From: Oscillospiraceae bacterium
GTDB lineage: Bacteria > Bacillota > Clostridia > Oscillospirales > Acutalibacteraceae
Length of the DNA stretch: 50,957 bases
Direction: 5' to 3'
Assembly: GCA_902769255.1 (NCBI GenBank)
Contig: CACXOM010000010.1
Coordinates: 36,090 to 87,046 of the forward strand
This document shows positions 15,117 through 22,826 of this stretch, piece after piece. A program made the translations under genes and the position numbers. The notes below the pieces were generated by a model that saw nothing but the letters and a program-made list of their open reading frames with translations, did not search any database and had not been told where the DNA came from. How positions within the stretch are numbered: the stretch's first letter is position 1; the number at the start of each line of letters is the position of its first letter.

Positions 15117-16847
15117 ATGGCTGATATTGAAAAACTTTGTTTTGGCTGTATGAGAGAAAAACCGGATTTTTCGCCGGAATGTCCTCATTGTAAATTTGAC
15201 GAAACAAACGACAACGACCCTCAGGCTCTGCCCATTAAAACGCTTTTGCAAAAAAGATATTATGTAGGTAAAATTTTCAATGAAAACGGAGAAGGCTTTA
15301 CCTATATCGGTTATGATATTTTAAAAGACTGCCCTGTAAGAATTAGAGAGTATTTTCCTTCGGGTATGGCGCAACGCATTAACACTTTGGTTAAACCGCT
15401 TGCGCAATTTGGCTTTGCTTTTGAAAATTACAGGCTTGAGTTTAATTCGCTTGCAAAAAACCTTTCGAGAATGAACGGTTTTTCGGGGCTTTTAAACATT
15501 CTTGATATTTTTGAAGAAAACGGCACTTCTTATTATATTACCGAATATGTTGAGGCGATAACGCTTCGTGACTTTTTGTTAAGAAACGGCGGAATTCTAA
15601 ATTTCGACCAAATAAGACCTATGCTTATGCCGCTGCTTTCTACCATTTCTTCGCTTCATTCGGTAGATATTATTCATAGGGGCATTTCTCCTGATACTAT
15701 TCTTGTCGGCAAAGACGGCAAATTGCGATTGACCGAATTTTGCATTAAACAAGCAAGAACCGCAAGAACAGATTTTAAAGCAAGCTTGCACAAAGGTTAC
15801 GCCGCAATTGAGCAATACGGCTTTGAAGGCGAACAAGGCCCTTGGACTGATGTTTACGCATTGGGCGCTTTGGTTTACAGAATGTTGGTCGGCAATCCTC
15901 CGCCGGAAGCTACCGTTAGGGTTACTGATGATAAAATGACAATTCCGGCAGATGTTGCAAAATCGCTTTCGGGCGGTGCTTTATCGGCGCTTGCAAACTC
16001 GCTTGAAATTATGCCTGAAGAGCGTACTTCTTCGGTTGAAGAGTTCCGTTCCGATATTTTGAGCGCACCGAAATTAAGCCCGAAATACAACAGCAAAACA
16101 GGCGAGGTTAAAGCGGTTGCAAGCCGACAATACCGCAGAAAAATTATAATTATTTCAGCTTGTGCTGCGCTTATTTGCTTGGCTTTAGTAGCAGCGGTTT
16201 TGTTCGTTTTTTATGACAATTCCGAGCAAAAAGATGAAAATACCACTATTACCGCAACCACAAGCGTTGAAAATGTAACGGTTGACGACTCTGATAACAT
16301 TACCGAAGTGCAAAACTATGTAGGCTTAAAAATTAGCGATTTGTTGTCAGATGCGCAATATTTAAAAGAGCGTGCAAGGCTTAATTTTGATGTTGAATCT
16401 AAAAAATATGACTCTACGCCAAAAGGCACAATTATTTCGCAGTCGCCAAAGGCAGGAACTAAACTCAAAAAAAATCAAACAGTAAAATTTGTGGTAAGTT
16501 TAGGACCGAGAAACTTCTCAATGCCTAATATTGTAGGACTTTCAAAGCAAGACGCACTTATTAAACTGCTTGAGGCAGGCTTTTCTGTTGAAAACATTCA
16601 ATTTGGCGAAAAATATTTGCCAAATTCTACGCCTGATGCGGTTTCAGACGTGTCGCCGAGCGTAGGTTCAACGGTAACGGGCGATGAAAAAGTCACGGTA
16701 AATGTTAATATTTATGTTACTACAACTACCACAACAACCGAAGCTACTACCACGACTACTACAACTACAACCACTAAAAAAACTGCGAAAAAAACTACAA
16801 CAACAAAAGCAGAAGTTTTAGAAGACGAGGAATACGATAACGAATAA
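15117..16847 (+). CDS. Zinc-ribbon, PASTA-domain pseudokinase
   Basis: The protein is 576 aa, with the start at ATG 15117 after GAAAGGTG. Residues 8-25 form a Cys4 zinc ribbon (CFGC...CPHC), followed by a Hanks-type kinase fold (about 45-315). The catalytic residues are replaced: VAIK is VRIR (Arg76), HRD is HRG (Gly189) and DFG is EFC (Glu207, Cys209). WTDVYALG and the overall fold are kept. A membrane segment (342-366) leads to two extracellular PASTA repeats (about 397-465 and 466-535) and a Thr-rich, Lys-dotted tail. PASTA repeats bind peptidoglycan fragments or lipid II in true kinases. I infer a catalytically dead, cell-wall-sensing scaffold. Confidence 0.85.
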   Translation: MADIEKLCFGCMREKPDFSPECPHCKFDETNDNDPQALPIKTLLQKRYYVGKIFNENGEGFTYIGYDILKDCPVRIREYFPSGMAQRINTLVKPLAQFGFAFENYRLEFNSLAKNLSRMNGFSGLLNILDIFEENGTSYYITEYVEAITLRDFLLRNGGILNFDQIRPMLMPLLSTISSLHSVDIIHRGISPDTILVGKDGKLRLTEFCIKQARTARTDFKASLHKGYAAIEQYGFEGEQGPWTDVYALGALVYRMLVGNPPPEATVRVTDDKMTIPADVAKSLSGGALSALANSLEIMPEERTSSVEEFRSDILSAPKLSPKYNSKTGEVKAVASRQYRRKIIIISACAALICLALVAAVLFVFYDNSEQKDENTTITATTSVENVTVDDSDNITEVQNYVGLKISDLLSDAQYLKERARLNFDVESKKYDSTPKGTIISQSPKAGTKLKKNQTVKFVVSLGPRNFSMPNIVGLSKQDALIKLLEAGFSVENIQFGEKYLPNSTPDAVSDVSPSVGSTVTGDEKVTVNVNIYVTTTTTTTEATTTTTTTTTTKKTAKKTTTTKAEVLEDEEYDNE

Positions 16848-16851
16848 TTTT

Positions 16852-16893
16852 ATGCGTTTTGAGAAGATTTTTTCTTTTCAAAGCGCATTTTTT
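16852..16893 (+). terminator. Terminator after the pseudokinase gene
   Basis: ATGCGTTTTGAGAAGA (from 16852) pairs with TCTTTTCAAAGCGCAT (to 16888) with two non-Watson-Crick positions, then TTTTTT. Confidence 0.75.
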
Positions 16894-16899
16894 ATAATC

Positions 16900-16928
16900 T
16901 TGACAACTTTAAAAAATTATAATATAAT
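16900..16928 (+). promoter_or_regulatory. Promoter of the FN3 lipoprotein gene
   Basis: TTGACA (16900-16905) and TATAAT (16923-16928) are 17 bp apart, immediately after the preceding terminator. Confidence 0.8.
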
Positions 16929-16959
16929 TTAGTTAAACCAAATGAAAAGGAGAATTATT

Positions 16960-18204
16960 ATGAACAAAGCTAAAAAAATTATTTCAATTTTACTTTCATT
17001 GCTGATTGTAATTTCGCTTGCAAGCTGTACTAACACATTAGAAACCGAAATAAAATCAGACGGCTCAATTGTTGTTTTCAACAAAGTCACTCTTTCGGAA
17101 TATGAAATTGATGATTTTTACAATGCGTATTATGACATTTTCAATTTGCCTTATGCGAGTGATTACGATTTAAAAGACAATTTCCCGCAAACCAAAGAGC
17201 AGTTTATTAACCAATCAAATTATGAGGGCTTAACTGAAACAATCGGTAGCGTTCAGTATTATTCTGTTAGAATTGAAAACACTTATACTACTGAACTTAG
17301 CGATTTAAACAGCCATATTTTGCCTGTCGGCGTAGGCAAATTCAGCAAAACTGATTTTTGGCTTTATGCTATAGAGCCTAATTCATCAGCAACAAGCGCA
17401 GATTCGGTAATGACAAGCATAAGACGTTTAGGCGATTTTCCAACAAATTTGGAATATGAAATAAAATTGCCTTATAAAATTGCAAAAACAAACGCAACAA
17501 AGCTTGATGAGTACACAGTTTTAGTTTCTGCTGATGATAAAAAAGTTTATGCAACAACTGTAAATTCAACTGCTGATTGGACTAAAGCTGATAACATTTC
17601 AAATGCGGTTGAAAACCTCGCAAAGAAAGCGCTCACACCGAAAAAAATCGATTTAATCATAGGTTATAGTCAAAAAGGTAAAAAGATTAGTGTTGAGTGG
17701 GACTCTTCTTCAGGCACACCTGACTATTTTGCAAAATATAAACTCCAACGCAAAGTTGACAAAGGAAGCTGGAAAACAGTTAAAAGCGGAGATGTTACCT
17801 CATATTCCGACAAAAATATAAAGGCCGGCAAAAAATATTCTTACAGAGTAAGAGGTTATGTTAAAACCGATGACTTTACTGTAAACGGCGATTATAAAAC
17901 AAAATCTCTTAAAGTTGCAAACTTTACCGCAAAACCGAAAATTAAAGTTAAAAAAGGCAAGAAAAAAGCAACCCTTACTATTAAAAACTTTGATAAAGCG
18001 GTAAAAGGCTATCAAATTCAATATTCCACAAACAAAAAGTTTAAAAACGCCAAAAAGGTTTATACTTCAAAGAAAAAAACTGTTATTAAAAAGTTAAAAT
18101 CCGGCAAAAAATATTACTTTAGAGCAAGAAAATATCACAAAGATATTGATGGCGATATTTTCTACGGCACATTTAGCAAAAAAGCTTCCGCAAAAATTAA
18201 ATAA
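16960..18204 (+). CDS. Lipoprotein with two C-terminal fibronectin type III domains
   Basis: The protein is 414 aa, with the start chosen at ATG 16960, because the upstream in-frame ATG at 16942 overlaps the ribosome site AAAAGGAG. A lipobox (LASC) follows a hydrophobic stretch. Residues 25-230 form an unrecognised domain starting TLETEIKSDGSIVVFNKV, reminiscent of the LppM-like lipoproteins that begin with a beta-strand 'KxDGS' motif. Two FN3 repeats follow (about 240-320 and 325-414), very rich in lysine (KVKKGKKKATLTIKNF). The basic tail may contact wall polymers; this is inference. It has its own promoter and terminator. Confidence 0.78.
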   Translation: MNKAKKIISILLSLLIVISLASCTNTLETEIKSDGSIVVFNKVTLSEYEIDDFYNAYYDIFNLPYASDYDLKDNFPQTKEQFINQSNYEGLTETIGSVQYYSVRIENTYTTELSDLNSHILPVGVGKFSKTDFWLYAIEPNSSATSADSVMTSIRRLGDFPTNLEYEIKLPYKIAKTNATKLDEYTVLVSADDKKVYATTVNSTADWTKADNISNAVENLAKKALTPKKIDLIIGYSQKGKKISVEWDSSSGTPDYFAKYKLQRKVDKGSWKTVKSGDVTSYSDKNIKAGKKYSYRVRGYVKTDDFTVNGDYKTKSLKVANFTAKPKIKVKKGKKKATLTIKNFDKAVKGYQIQYSTNKKFKNAKKVYTSKKKTVIKKLKSGKKYYFRARKYHKDIDGDIFYGTFSKKASAKIK

Positions 18205-18214
18205 TTCAGTATTA

Positions 18215-18241
18215 AAAAAGCACCCGAAAGGGTGCTTTTTG
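18215..18241. terminator. Bidirectional terminator between convergent FN3 lipoprotein and metY
   Basis: AAAAAGCACCC (18215-18225) pairs with GGGTGCTTTTT (18230-18240) with T-runs readable on both strands. Confidence 0.85.
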
Positions 18242-18306
18242 TTTGTAAATTAAGTTAATGTTAAAAATATTAGGGGGAGTATATTAAAAATTTCTGATGA
18301 ATGTTA

Positions 18307-19638
18307 TTATTTTACTGCTTCAAATGCGGCGTCAAGAGCGGCGATTAAGTCGTCAGCCTTTTCAATACCGATTGAAAGACGAATTGTGTTAGGTTTAATT
18401 CCTTGGTCGAGCAAATCTGCTTCGCTTAACTGCGAGTGAGTTGTGCTTGACGGGTGAATTACCAACGATTTTACATCGGCAACGTTAGCAAGAAGTGAGA
18501 AAATTGCGAGATTGTCAATAAACTTCTTTGCGGTGTTGTCGTCGCCTTTAATTTCAAAAGTGAAAATTGAACCACCACCGTTTGGAAAATATTTTTTGTA
18601 AAGATTGTGGCTCTTTTCGCTTGAAAGCGATGGGTGATGAACCGCCTCAACTTGTGGGTGTTTCGACAAATAATCTACAACTTTCAAAGCGTTTTCAACG
18701 TGGCGTTCTACCCTAAGCGACAAAGTTTCAAGCCCTTGCAAGAATAAAAATGCGTGGAACGGTGAAAGGGTTGAGCCTGTATCGCGAAGCAATATTGCAC
18801 GAATGTAAGTTGCGAAAGCGGCTGCGCCGACTGCGTCTGAAAAACTTATTCCGTGGTAAGAAGGGTTAGCCTCTGAAATCCAAGGATATTTGCCCGAGGC
18901 TTTCCAGTCGTAATTACCGCTGTCAACGATAACACCACCAATTGCGGTGCCGTGTCCGCCTATGAATTTTGTTGCCGAATGAACAACAATATCAGCGCCG
19001 TATTCAATTGGGCGAACCAAAAATGGCGTTGCAAAAGTAGAGTCAACAACAAGCGGAATGTTGTGTTTGTGAGCGATTTTTGCAACCTCTTCAATATCAA
19101 TAATGTTTGAGTTTGGGTTGCCGAGTGTTTCAATGTAAATTGCTTTTGTGTTTTCTTGAATTGCGTTTTCAAAAGCGTCTTTTTCCTCTGGGTCAACAAA
19201 TGTTGTGGTAATGTTTGAAGTAAGCGGTAATGTGTTTGCGAACAAGTTGTAAGTACCGCCGTAAATTGTTTTTGAAGCGACAATGTGTTCGCCTGCTTTT
19301 GCGAGTGCTTGAATTGTATAAGTAATAGCGGCTGCGCCCGAAGCGGTTGCAAGAGCTGCAACACCGCCCTCAAGTGATGCTATTCTTTCTTCAAAAACGC
19401 TTTGAGTTGGGTTTGTGAGTCTGCCGTAAATGTTGCCTGCATCACGAAGACCGAAGCGGTCTGCGGCGTGTTCTGCGTTGTGGAAAACATAAGAAGCCGA
19501 AGCGTAAATTGGAACTGCACGAGCATCTGTAGCAGGGTCTGCGTTTTCTTGACCGATTTGTACCTGACGGGTTTCAAAACCCCAATTTTTTGAATCTTTT
19601 ATATCAACTTTTGTTGTTTCTTTTTTAAATATAGACAT
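18307..19638 (-). CDS. metY: O-acetylhomoserine sulfhydrylase
   Basis: The 443-aa protein has the length and N terminus typical of MetY: GFETRQVQIGQ, then the YASASYVF and GNIYGRLTNPTQ motifs. The PLP lysine lies in HSATKFIGGHGTAIGG. The family-specific insertion, ending WISEANPSYHGISF, follows near residue 245. It converts O-acetylhomoserine plus sulfide to homocysteine. Its substrate would come from the MetA with Glu111 encoded at 5642-6574. GGAGG lies 11 nt upstream of the ATG. It is expressed from the promoter at 19863-19835 through the Cys/Met-rich leader at 19799-19710. No typical terminator separates leader and gene. Confidence 0.93.
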   Translation of the reverse strand: MSIFKKETTKVDIKDSKNWGFETRQVQIGQENADPATDARAVPIYASASYVFHNAEHAADRFGLRDAGNIYGRLTNPTQSVFEERIASLEGGVAALATASGAAAITYTIQALAKAGEHIVASKTIYGGTYNLFANTLPLTSNITTTFVDPEEKDAFENAIQENTKAIYIETLGNPNSNIIDIEEVAKIAHKHNIPLVVDSTFATPFLVRPIEYGADIVVHSATKFIGGHGTAIGGVIVDSGNYDWKASGKYPWISEANPSYHGISFSDAVGAAAFATYIRAILLRDTGSTLSPFHAFLFLQGLETLSLRVERHVENALKVVDYLSKHPQVEAVHHPSLSSEKSHNLYKKYFPNGGGSIFTFEIKGDDNTAKKFIDNLAIFSLLANVADVKSLVIHPSSTTHSQLSEADLLDQGIKPNTIRLSIGIEKADDLIAALDAAFEAVK

Positions 19639-19709
19639 AGTAAATTTTCCTCCGAATTTTTAATTTTATTTTTTATAATAGTTTGTTATTTTTTTAATGA
19701 AATTAGTGT

Positions 19710-19799
19710 TTACATACACATTCGTGAAATTTGTCGATTCGGCATTTTGCCGAGCATATTTAATTTGCAACATCGACATCGACAACTTAATGTTTTCAT
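19710..19799 (-). CDS. Cys/Met-rich leader peptide (29 aa) of metY
   Basis: The 29-codon ORF starts 10 nt after a strong GAGGAGG and ends 71 nt before metY. It reads SCRCRCCKLNM in the first half (Cys6, 8, 10, 11) and ends RMCM, with Met at 15, 19, 27 and 29. It contains a hairpin, TCGGCA-AAA-TGCCGA (19753-19739). A further pairing, TTGTCGA with TCGACAA, encloses the middle of the ORF. No U-tract follows, so if it attenuates it must use another exit such as Rho, mRNA decay or control of metY translation. It is the third Cys-rich leader before a sulfur gene in this window. Confidence 0.82.
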   Translation of the reverse strand: MKTLSCRCRCCKLNMLGKMPNRQISRMCM

Positions 19800-19834
19800 A
19801 GTTGTTTTGCCTCCTCTTTTCTTAATCTGTCTAA

Positions 19835-19863
19835 ATCTTACCATATCGATAGGTATTTGTCAA
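19835..19863 (-). promoter_or_regulatory. metY promoter with operator in the spacer
   Basis: On the minus strand TTGACA (19863-19858) and TAAGAT (19840-19835) are 17 bp apart. The spacer holds ACCTATCGATATGGT (19854-19840), identical to the reverse complement of the mccB operator except one base. A protein bound there would block RNA polymerase. Confidence 0.82.
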
Positions 19864-19875
19864 ATACATTAAAAC

Positions 19876-19912
19876 AATACCCTGCTATAGCTTTAAACTA
19901 TAACAGGGTATT
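19876..19912. terminator. Terminator of the ABC-2 exporter operon
   Basis: AATACCCTG-C-TATAG pairs with CTATA-A-CAGGGTATT around a CTTTAAA-type loop. It lies just beyond the permease stop codon on the minus strand. Confidence 0.8.
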
Positions 19913-19932
19913 TTCGTTTTTTTATTCTGTTT

Positions 19933-20829
19933 TTATTTGTTTTTCTTTGAAAGCGAGTTCATTAATATATATATTATAAGTAGTGCGAGCGAAAAGCCGG
20001 TTATAATAGCGTACATTGCAGCAAAAGAAACTTTGTTGTCGAAAAAGTAAAGGTTGCAGTCAATGCTGTCTTTAATCATTTCAATTTCTTTTGTCGGAAA
20101 ATGAGTGTTTTTCATCTCTTCAAAAACGCCTCTTAAAGCGTTTTGCTTAATAAGCGAGGTGCCGTAAGTTCCCGGCAGAAAAGAAATTGCTTTTTGTAGC
20201 CCCTTGCCAAAAGTTGAAATCGGCATATAAGCACCGCAAATAAAGCCGTAAACCGAGCTAACAAGCGAGCCGACCGCCGATACTTGCCCTTGCGAAGAGA
20301 GGAAAAAGTTTATTATAGAAGAAAGCGAAGTGCCGAAAATTACCATAATAAACAGCGTTAAAATCAGCATTAAAATGTCGCCGAATGTAATGTACCAGCC
20401 TATAAACGAAATGTAAACAAGACCAGCTCCCATTGCAAACAGGCAAATTATAAATGTGCAGGCGAATGTTGCCAAAAAATAGCCGAGCGCCAAATGCGAA
20501 GATTTAACAGGGCTTATGCGAATGTCCGCTTTTGCGCCGTTAAATTTGTCTTGCACCATAAGCATATTCGAGCAAAAAGCAACCGTTATGCAAGAAACCG
20601 CCAAAAGCGAGCCTATTAGCTGTCCGCCGACAAGTCCGTTTATTAAACTTTCGGCTACCTTAAAGCCTTTTGGCAGGTTTTCTGTAAAACTACTTTTATA
20701 TACATTTGCCAAAAAAGTTGCATAAAGAACCAGCAAAATAAAAGGGGTAATAAGTGAAGTGAAAAACAAACCCTTGTCTTTAAAAAACATTTTAATGTTT
20801 CTTCTTACTAAAAATCTAATATCGTTCAT
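19933..20829 (-). CDS. ABC-2 type exporter permease
   Basis: The 298-aa protein has about six membrane segments. It opens with a cytoplasmic start (NDIRFLVRRNIKMFFKDKG), a first helix, and a large loop holding GLVGGQLIGSLLAVSCI. The family-typical region GAYMPISTFGKGLQKAISFLPGTY lies near residue 200, before the last helices. This is the ABC-2/DrrB-like architecture of drug, lipid or polysaccharide exporters; the cargo is unknown. The start overlaps the ATPase gene by 4 nt. It is the third gene in the TetR-controlled operon. Confidence 0.86.
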   Translation of the reverse strand: MNDIRFLVRRNIKMFFKDKGLFFTSLITPFILLVLYATFLANVYKSSFTENLPKGFKVAESLINGLVGGQLIGSLLAVSCITVAFCSNMLMVQDKFNGAKADIRISPVKSSHLALGYFLATFACTFIICLFAMGAGLVYISFIGWYITFGDILMLILTLFIMVIFGTSLSSIINFFLSSQGQVSAVGSLVSSVYGFICGAYMPISTFGKGLQKAISFLPGTYGTSLIKQNALRGVFEEMKNTHFPTKEIEMIKDSIDCNLYFFDNKVSFAAMYAIITGFSLALLIIYILMNSLSKKNK

Positions 20830-21740
20830 TTTTGCTCGCCCCCTTGTAAAACTTTGCCTGTTGCATTTAAGAAAACATCGTCCATTTTACCTTTAATTAT
20901 CTCAAAATCGTCAAAAATGTCAGCGTTTTCAATTAAAATTTGCTTTGCTTTCGCAATGTTTTTCGCCTTGATTTTTATATAGCCGTTTTCCTCTTTAAAC
21001 TCAAGATTTCGCTGTTTTAAAACCTCTTTATCAACGGCGTTGTAAACTTTTAAAGTATCAAAAGAATATTTTTCTTTCAAAAAATTCGGCGTGCCGTCAG
21101 CTACCGTTTTTCCGCTGTCGAGAATTACAACATAATCCGCCTCGGCCGCCTCTTCCATATAATGAGTGGTCAAAAATACGGTAAGACCCTGCTCTTTTCG
21201 CAGTTTATCGACAATTTTCCAAACTAAAATTCTCGACTGCGGGTCAAGCCCTGTTGTAGGCTCGTCTAAAATCAAAATTTTCGGGCTGTGAATTAATGCG
21301 CGCGCAAAATCAACCCTGCGTTTTTGTCCGCCCGAAAGTTTGCCGTAAGGACGGTTTAAAACTTCATCTAACTCAAACATTTCGTTGATTTTTTGAATTC
21401 GGTTTTCAAAATCTTTTCCGAAAATTCCGTAAAGCGCGGCACGTGAGCGCAAATTTTCAATAACGCTTAATGGCTTGTCAAGCGCCGAGCCTTGAAAAAC
21501 AATGCCTATATCTTTTTTTATTTTGTCAATGTCGGTGTCAATGTCAAAACCGTTTACAAAAACCTTTCCGCTGTCTTTTTTAAGCGTTCCGCAAATAATC
21601 GAAATTGTGGTTGATTTTCCGGCGCCGTTTAGCCCCAAAAAAGCGAAAAGTTCGCCTTGTTTTACTTTCAGCGAAATATCGTCAACCGCTTTTACCTCGC
21701 CGAAATATTTTTTCAAATTTTTAATTTCAATTGCGTTCAT
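20826..21740 (-). CDS. ABC exporter ATP-binding protein (DrrA/CcmA-like)
   Basis: The protein is about 304 aa, beginning at the second of two adjacent ATGs (21743 or 21740). The Walker A is GLNGAGKST, the signature is LSGGQKRR, the Walker B is ILILDEPTTGLDP, and the His-switch is TTHYMEEA. The C-terminal 80 residues form the regulatory domain typical of DrrA-type exporters, ending MDDVFLNATGK. It overlaps the TetR gene end and the permease start, consistent with one polycistronic message. Confidence 0.92.
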   Translation of the reverse strand: MNAIEIKNLKKYFGEVKAVDDISLKVKQGELFAFLGLNGAGKSTTISIICGTLKKDSGKVFVNGFDIDTDIDKIKKDIGIVFQGSALDKPLSVIENLRSRAALYGIFGKDFENRIQKINEMFELDEVLNRPYGKLSGGQKRRVDFARALIHSPKILILDEPTTGLDPQSRILVWKIVDKLRKEQGLTVFLTTHYMEEAAEADYVVILDSGKTVADGTPNFLKEKYSFDTLKVYNAVDKEVLKQRNLEFKEENGYIKIKAKNIAKAKQILIENADIFDDFEIIKGKMDDVFLNATGKVLQGGEQK

Positions 21741-22302
21741 CATTTCCCTCTTTTCTTAAATATTCAAGCATACTCGCATAAGCGGGCGTTAAAATTTCGT
21801 CTATTTGCTCATCGGTAAAACGCTCGGTTTTAGTCGCCGTAAGCGTTGCAATCCCGTGAGTATAAATCCACATATAAAAATAAAGCTGTTTACTTTTTTC
21901 GCTGTTAAGTCCGCTTGATAATTCTACTTTTTCAAGGACATCGCCATAGTTTTCATCATAAATTTCTGCCGGCGGATTTTCGGCGTTTTCGCCCATAAAA
22001 AGCAGTTTGAAAAGCTCGGGCTCATCTTTCGCAAACTTAATATAAGCCCTACCGCTCGCTTTAAAAGCCCGTTCTTTTTTCAGCGCATTTTCTATATAAT
22101 TATTGTACAAGTCTTTCGCCTTGCGAACAAGCGCATTATTAAACTCTTCCATTGATGAAAAGTGCGAAAAAATCGGCTGGGTAGAGCAGTTAAGCCTTTT
22201 GCAAACCGCTCTTGCGTTAATTGCACTTTTACCGCTTTCACGCAAAATTTCAAAGCCGGAATTAATAATATCTTCTTTAAAAACCTTTGGTTTCGGTGGC
22301 AC
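21727..22302 (-). CDS. TetR-family regulator of the ABC-2 exporter
   Basis: The 191-aa protein has an N-terminal helix-turn-helix, FKEDIINSGFEILRESG followed by NARAVCKRLNCSTQPIFSHF (residues 8-50). Its variable ligand-binding half includes the TetR_C-like FKLLFMGENAE. It starts at GTG 22302 after GAGGTGATA. It leads the exporter operon and has an inverted repeat over its promoter, so it probably represses its own operon until the exporter's substrate is present. Confidence 0.87.
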   Translation of the reverse strand: MPPKPKVFKEDIINSGFEILRESGKSAINARAVCKRLNCSTQPIFSHFSSMEEFNNALVRKAKDLYNNYIENALKKERAFKASGRAYIKFAKDEPELFKLLFMGENAENPPAEIYDENYGDVLEKVELSSGLNSEKSKQLYFYMWIYTHGIATLTATKTERFTDEQIDEILTPAYASMLEYLRKEGNDERN

Positions 22303-22334
22303 TTATATCACCTCGCTGTTGTAAAATAACATTT

Positions 22335-22377
22335 GTTATATATCAGTTATTATATAACGAAAAAAGGCGTTTGTCAA
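22335..22377 (-). promoter_or_regulatory. Promoter and inverted-repeat operator of the TetR exporter operon
   Basis: On the minus strand TTGACA (22377-22372) and TATAAT (22354-22349) are 17 bp apart. GTTATATA (22335-22342) and TATATAAC (22351-22358) are exact inverted repeats with 8 bp between them, covering the -10 box. This is a good size for a TetR site. Confidence 0.78.
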
Positions 22378-22441
22378 TCCCCTTTTTATTTGTTTAATTG
22401 TATCTGCTTTTTTAGCAGACCACTATAAGTTGTATATAGCA

Positions 22442-22691
22442 TTGTGCATTTTGCACAATAGAAAAGTTAAAAAACCGAAAAAACACAAGGATTTTTTTAT
22501 AAATTTTGAATATTTGATTAACAAACAACTCTTTTCTATAAAAGCTTTCCGCTAAATTTGTATAAAAAATAACTTAATTAAGTAAATTTCAACAAACAAT
22601 TATCACAAATTAGCAAGAAAAGGGTTGCTTATTATGTTATTATAAGACATCATTGAATAAATATCGCTATCGAATTGTGCAACTTGCACAA
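22442..22691. promoter_or_regulatory. Twin operators TTGTGCA-N3-TGCACAA upstream of the sugar-uptake cluster
   Basis: Two perfect palindromes with identical arms occur in this non-coding stretch: TTGTGCATTTTGCACAA (22442-22458) and TTGTGCAACTTGCACAA (22675-22691), 233 bp apart. The second lies 136 bp before the binding-protein start. Two identical sites this far apart suggest a looping repressor or activator of the carbohydrate cluster. No regulator gene for it is in the window. The rest of 22380-22826 is AT-rich with no gene I can support and no promoter I can place confidently. Confidence 0.75.
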
Positions 22692-22826
22692 AAATATGAC
22701 GTAGTTTATGTTGAAAACGCCGAAAACACGTTGAAACATAACTTTTTTGTTCATAATTTGTGTGAAAAAAGCGCAAAAAATAGGGTATTTATTTTTAGTG
22801 AAAATCTTTATAGGAGAAAAACGGTG

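Noticed and set aside
22653-22826. Longer N terminus for the giant binding protein
   Set aside because: There is no ribosome site at 22653, and the region includes one of the twin palindromes. A signal peptide begins at ATG 22827 behind TAGGAG.
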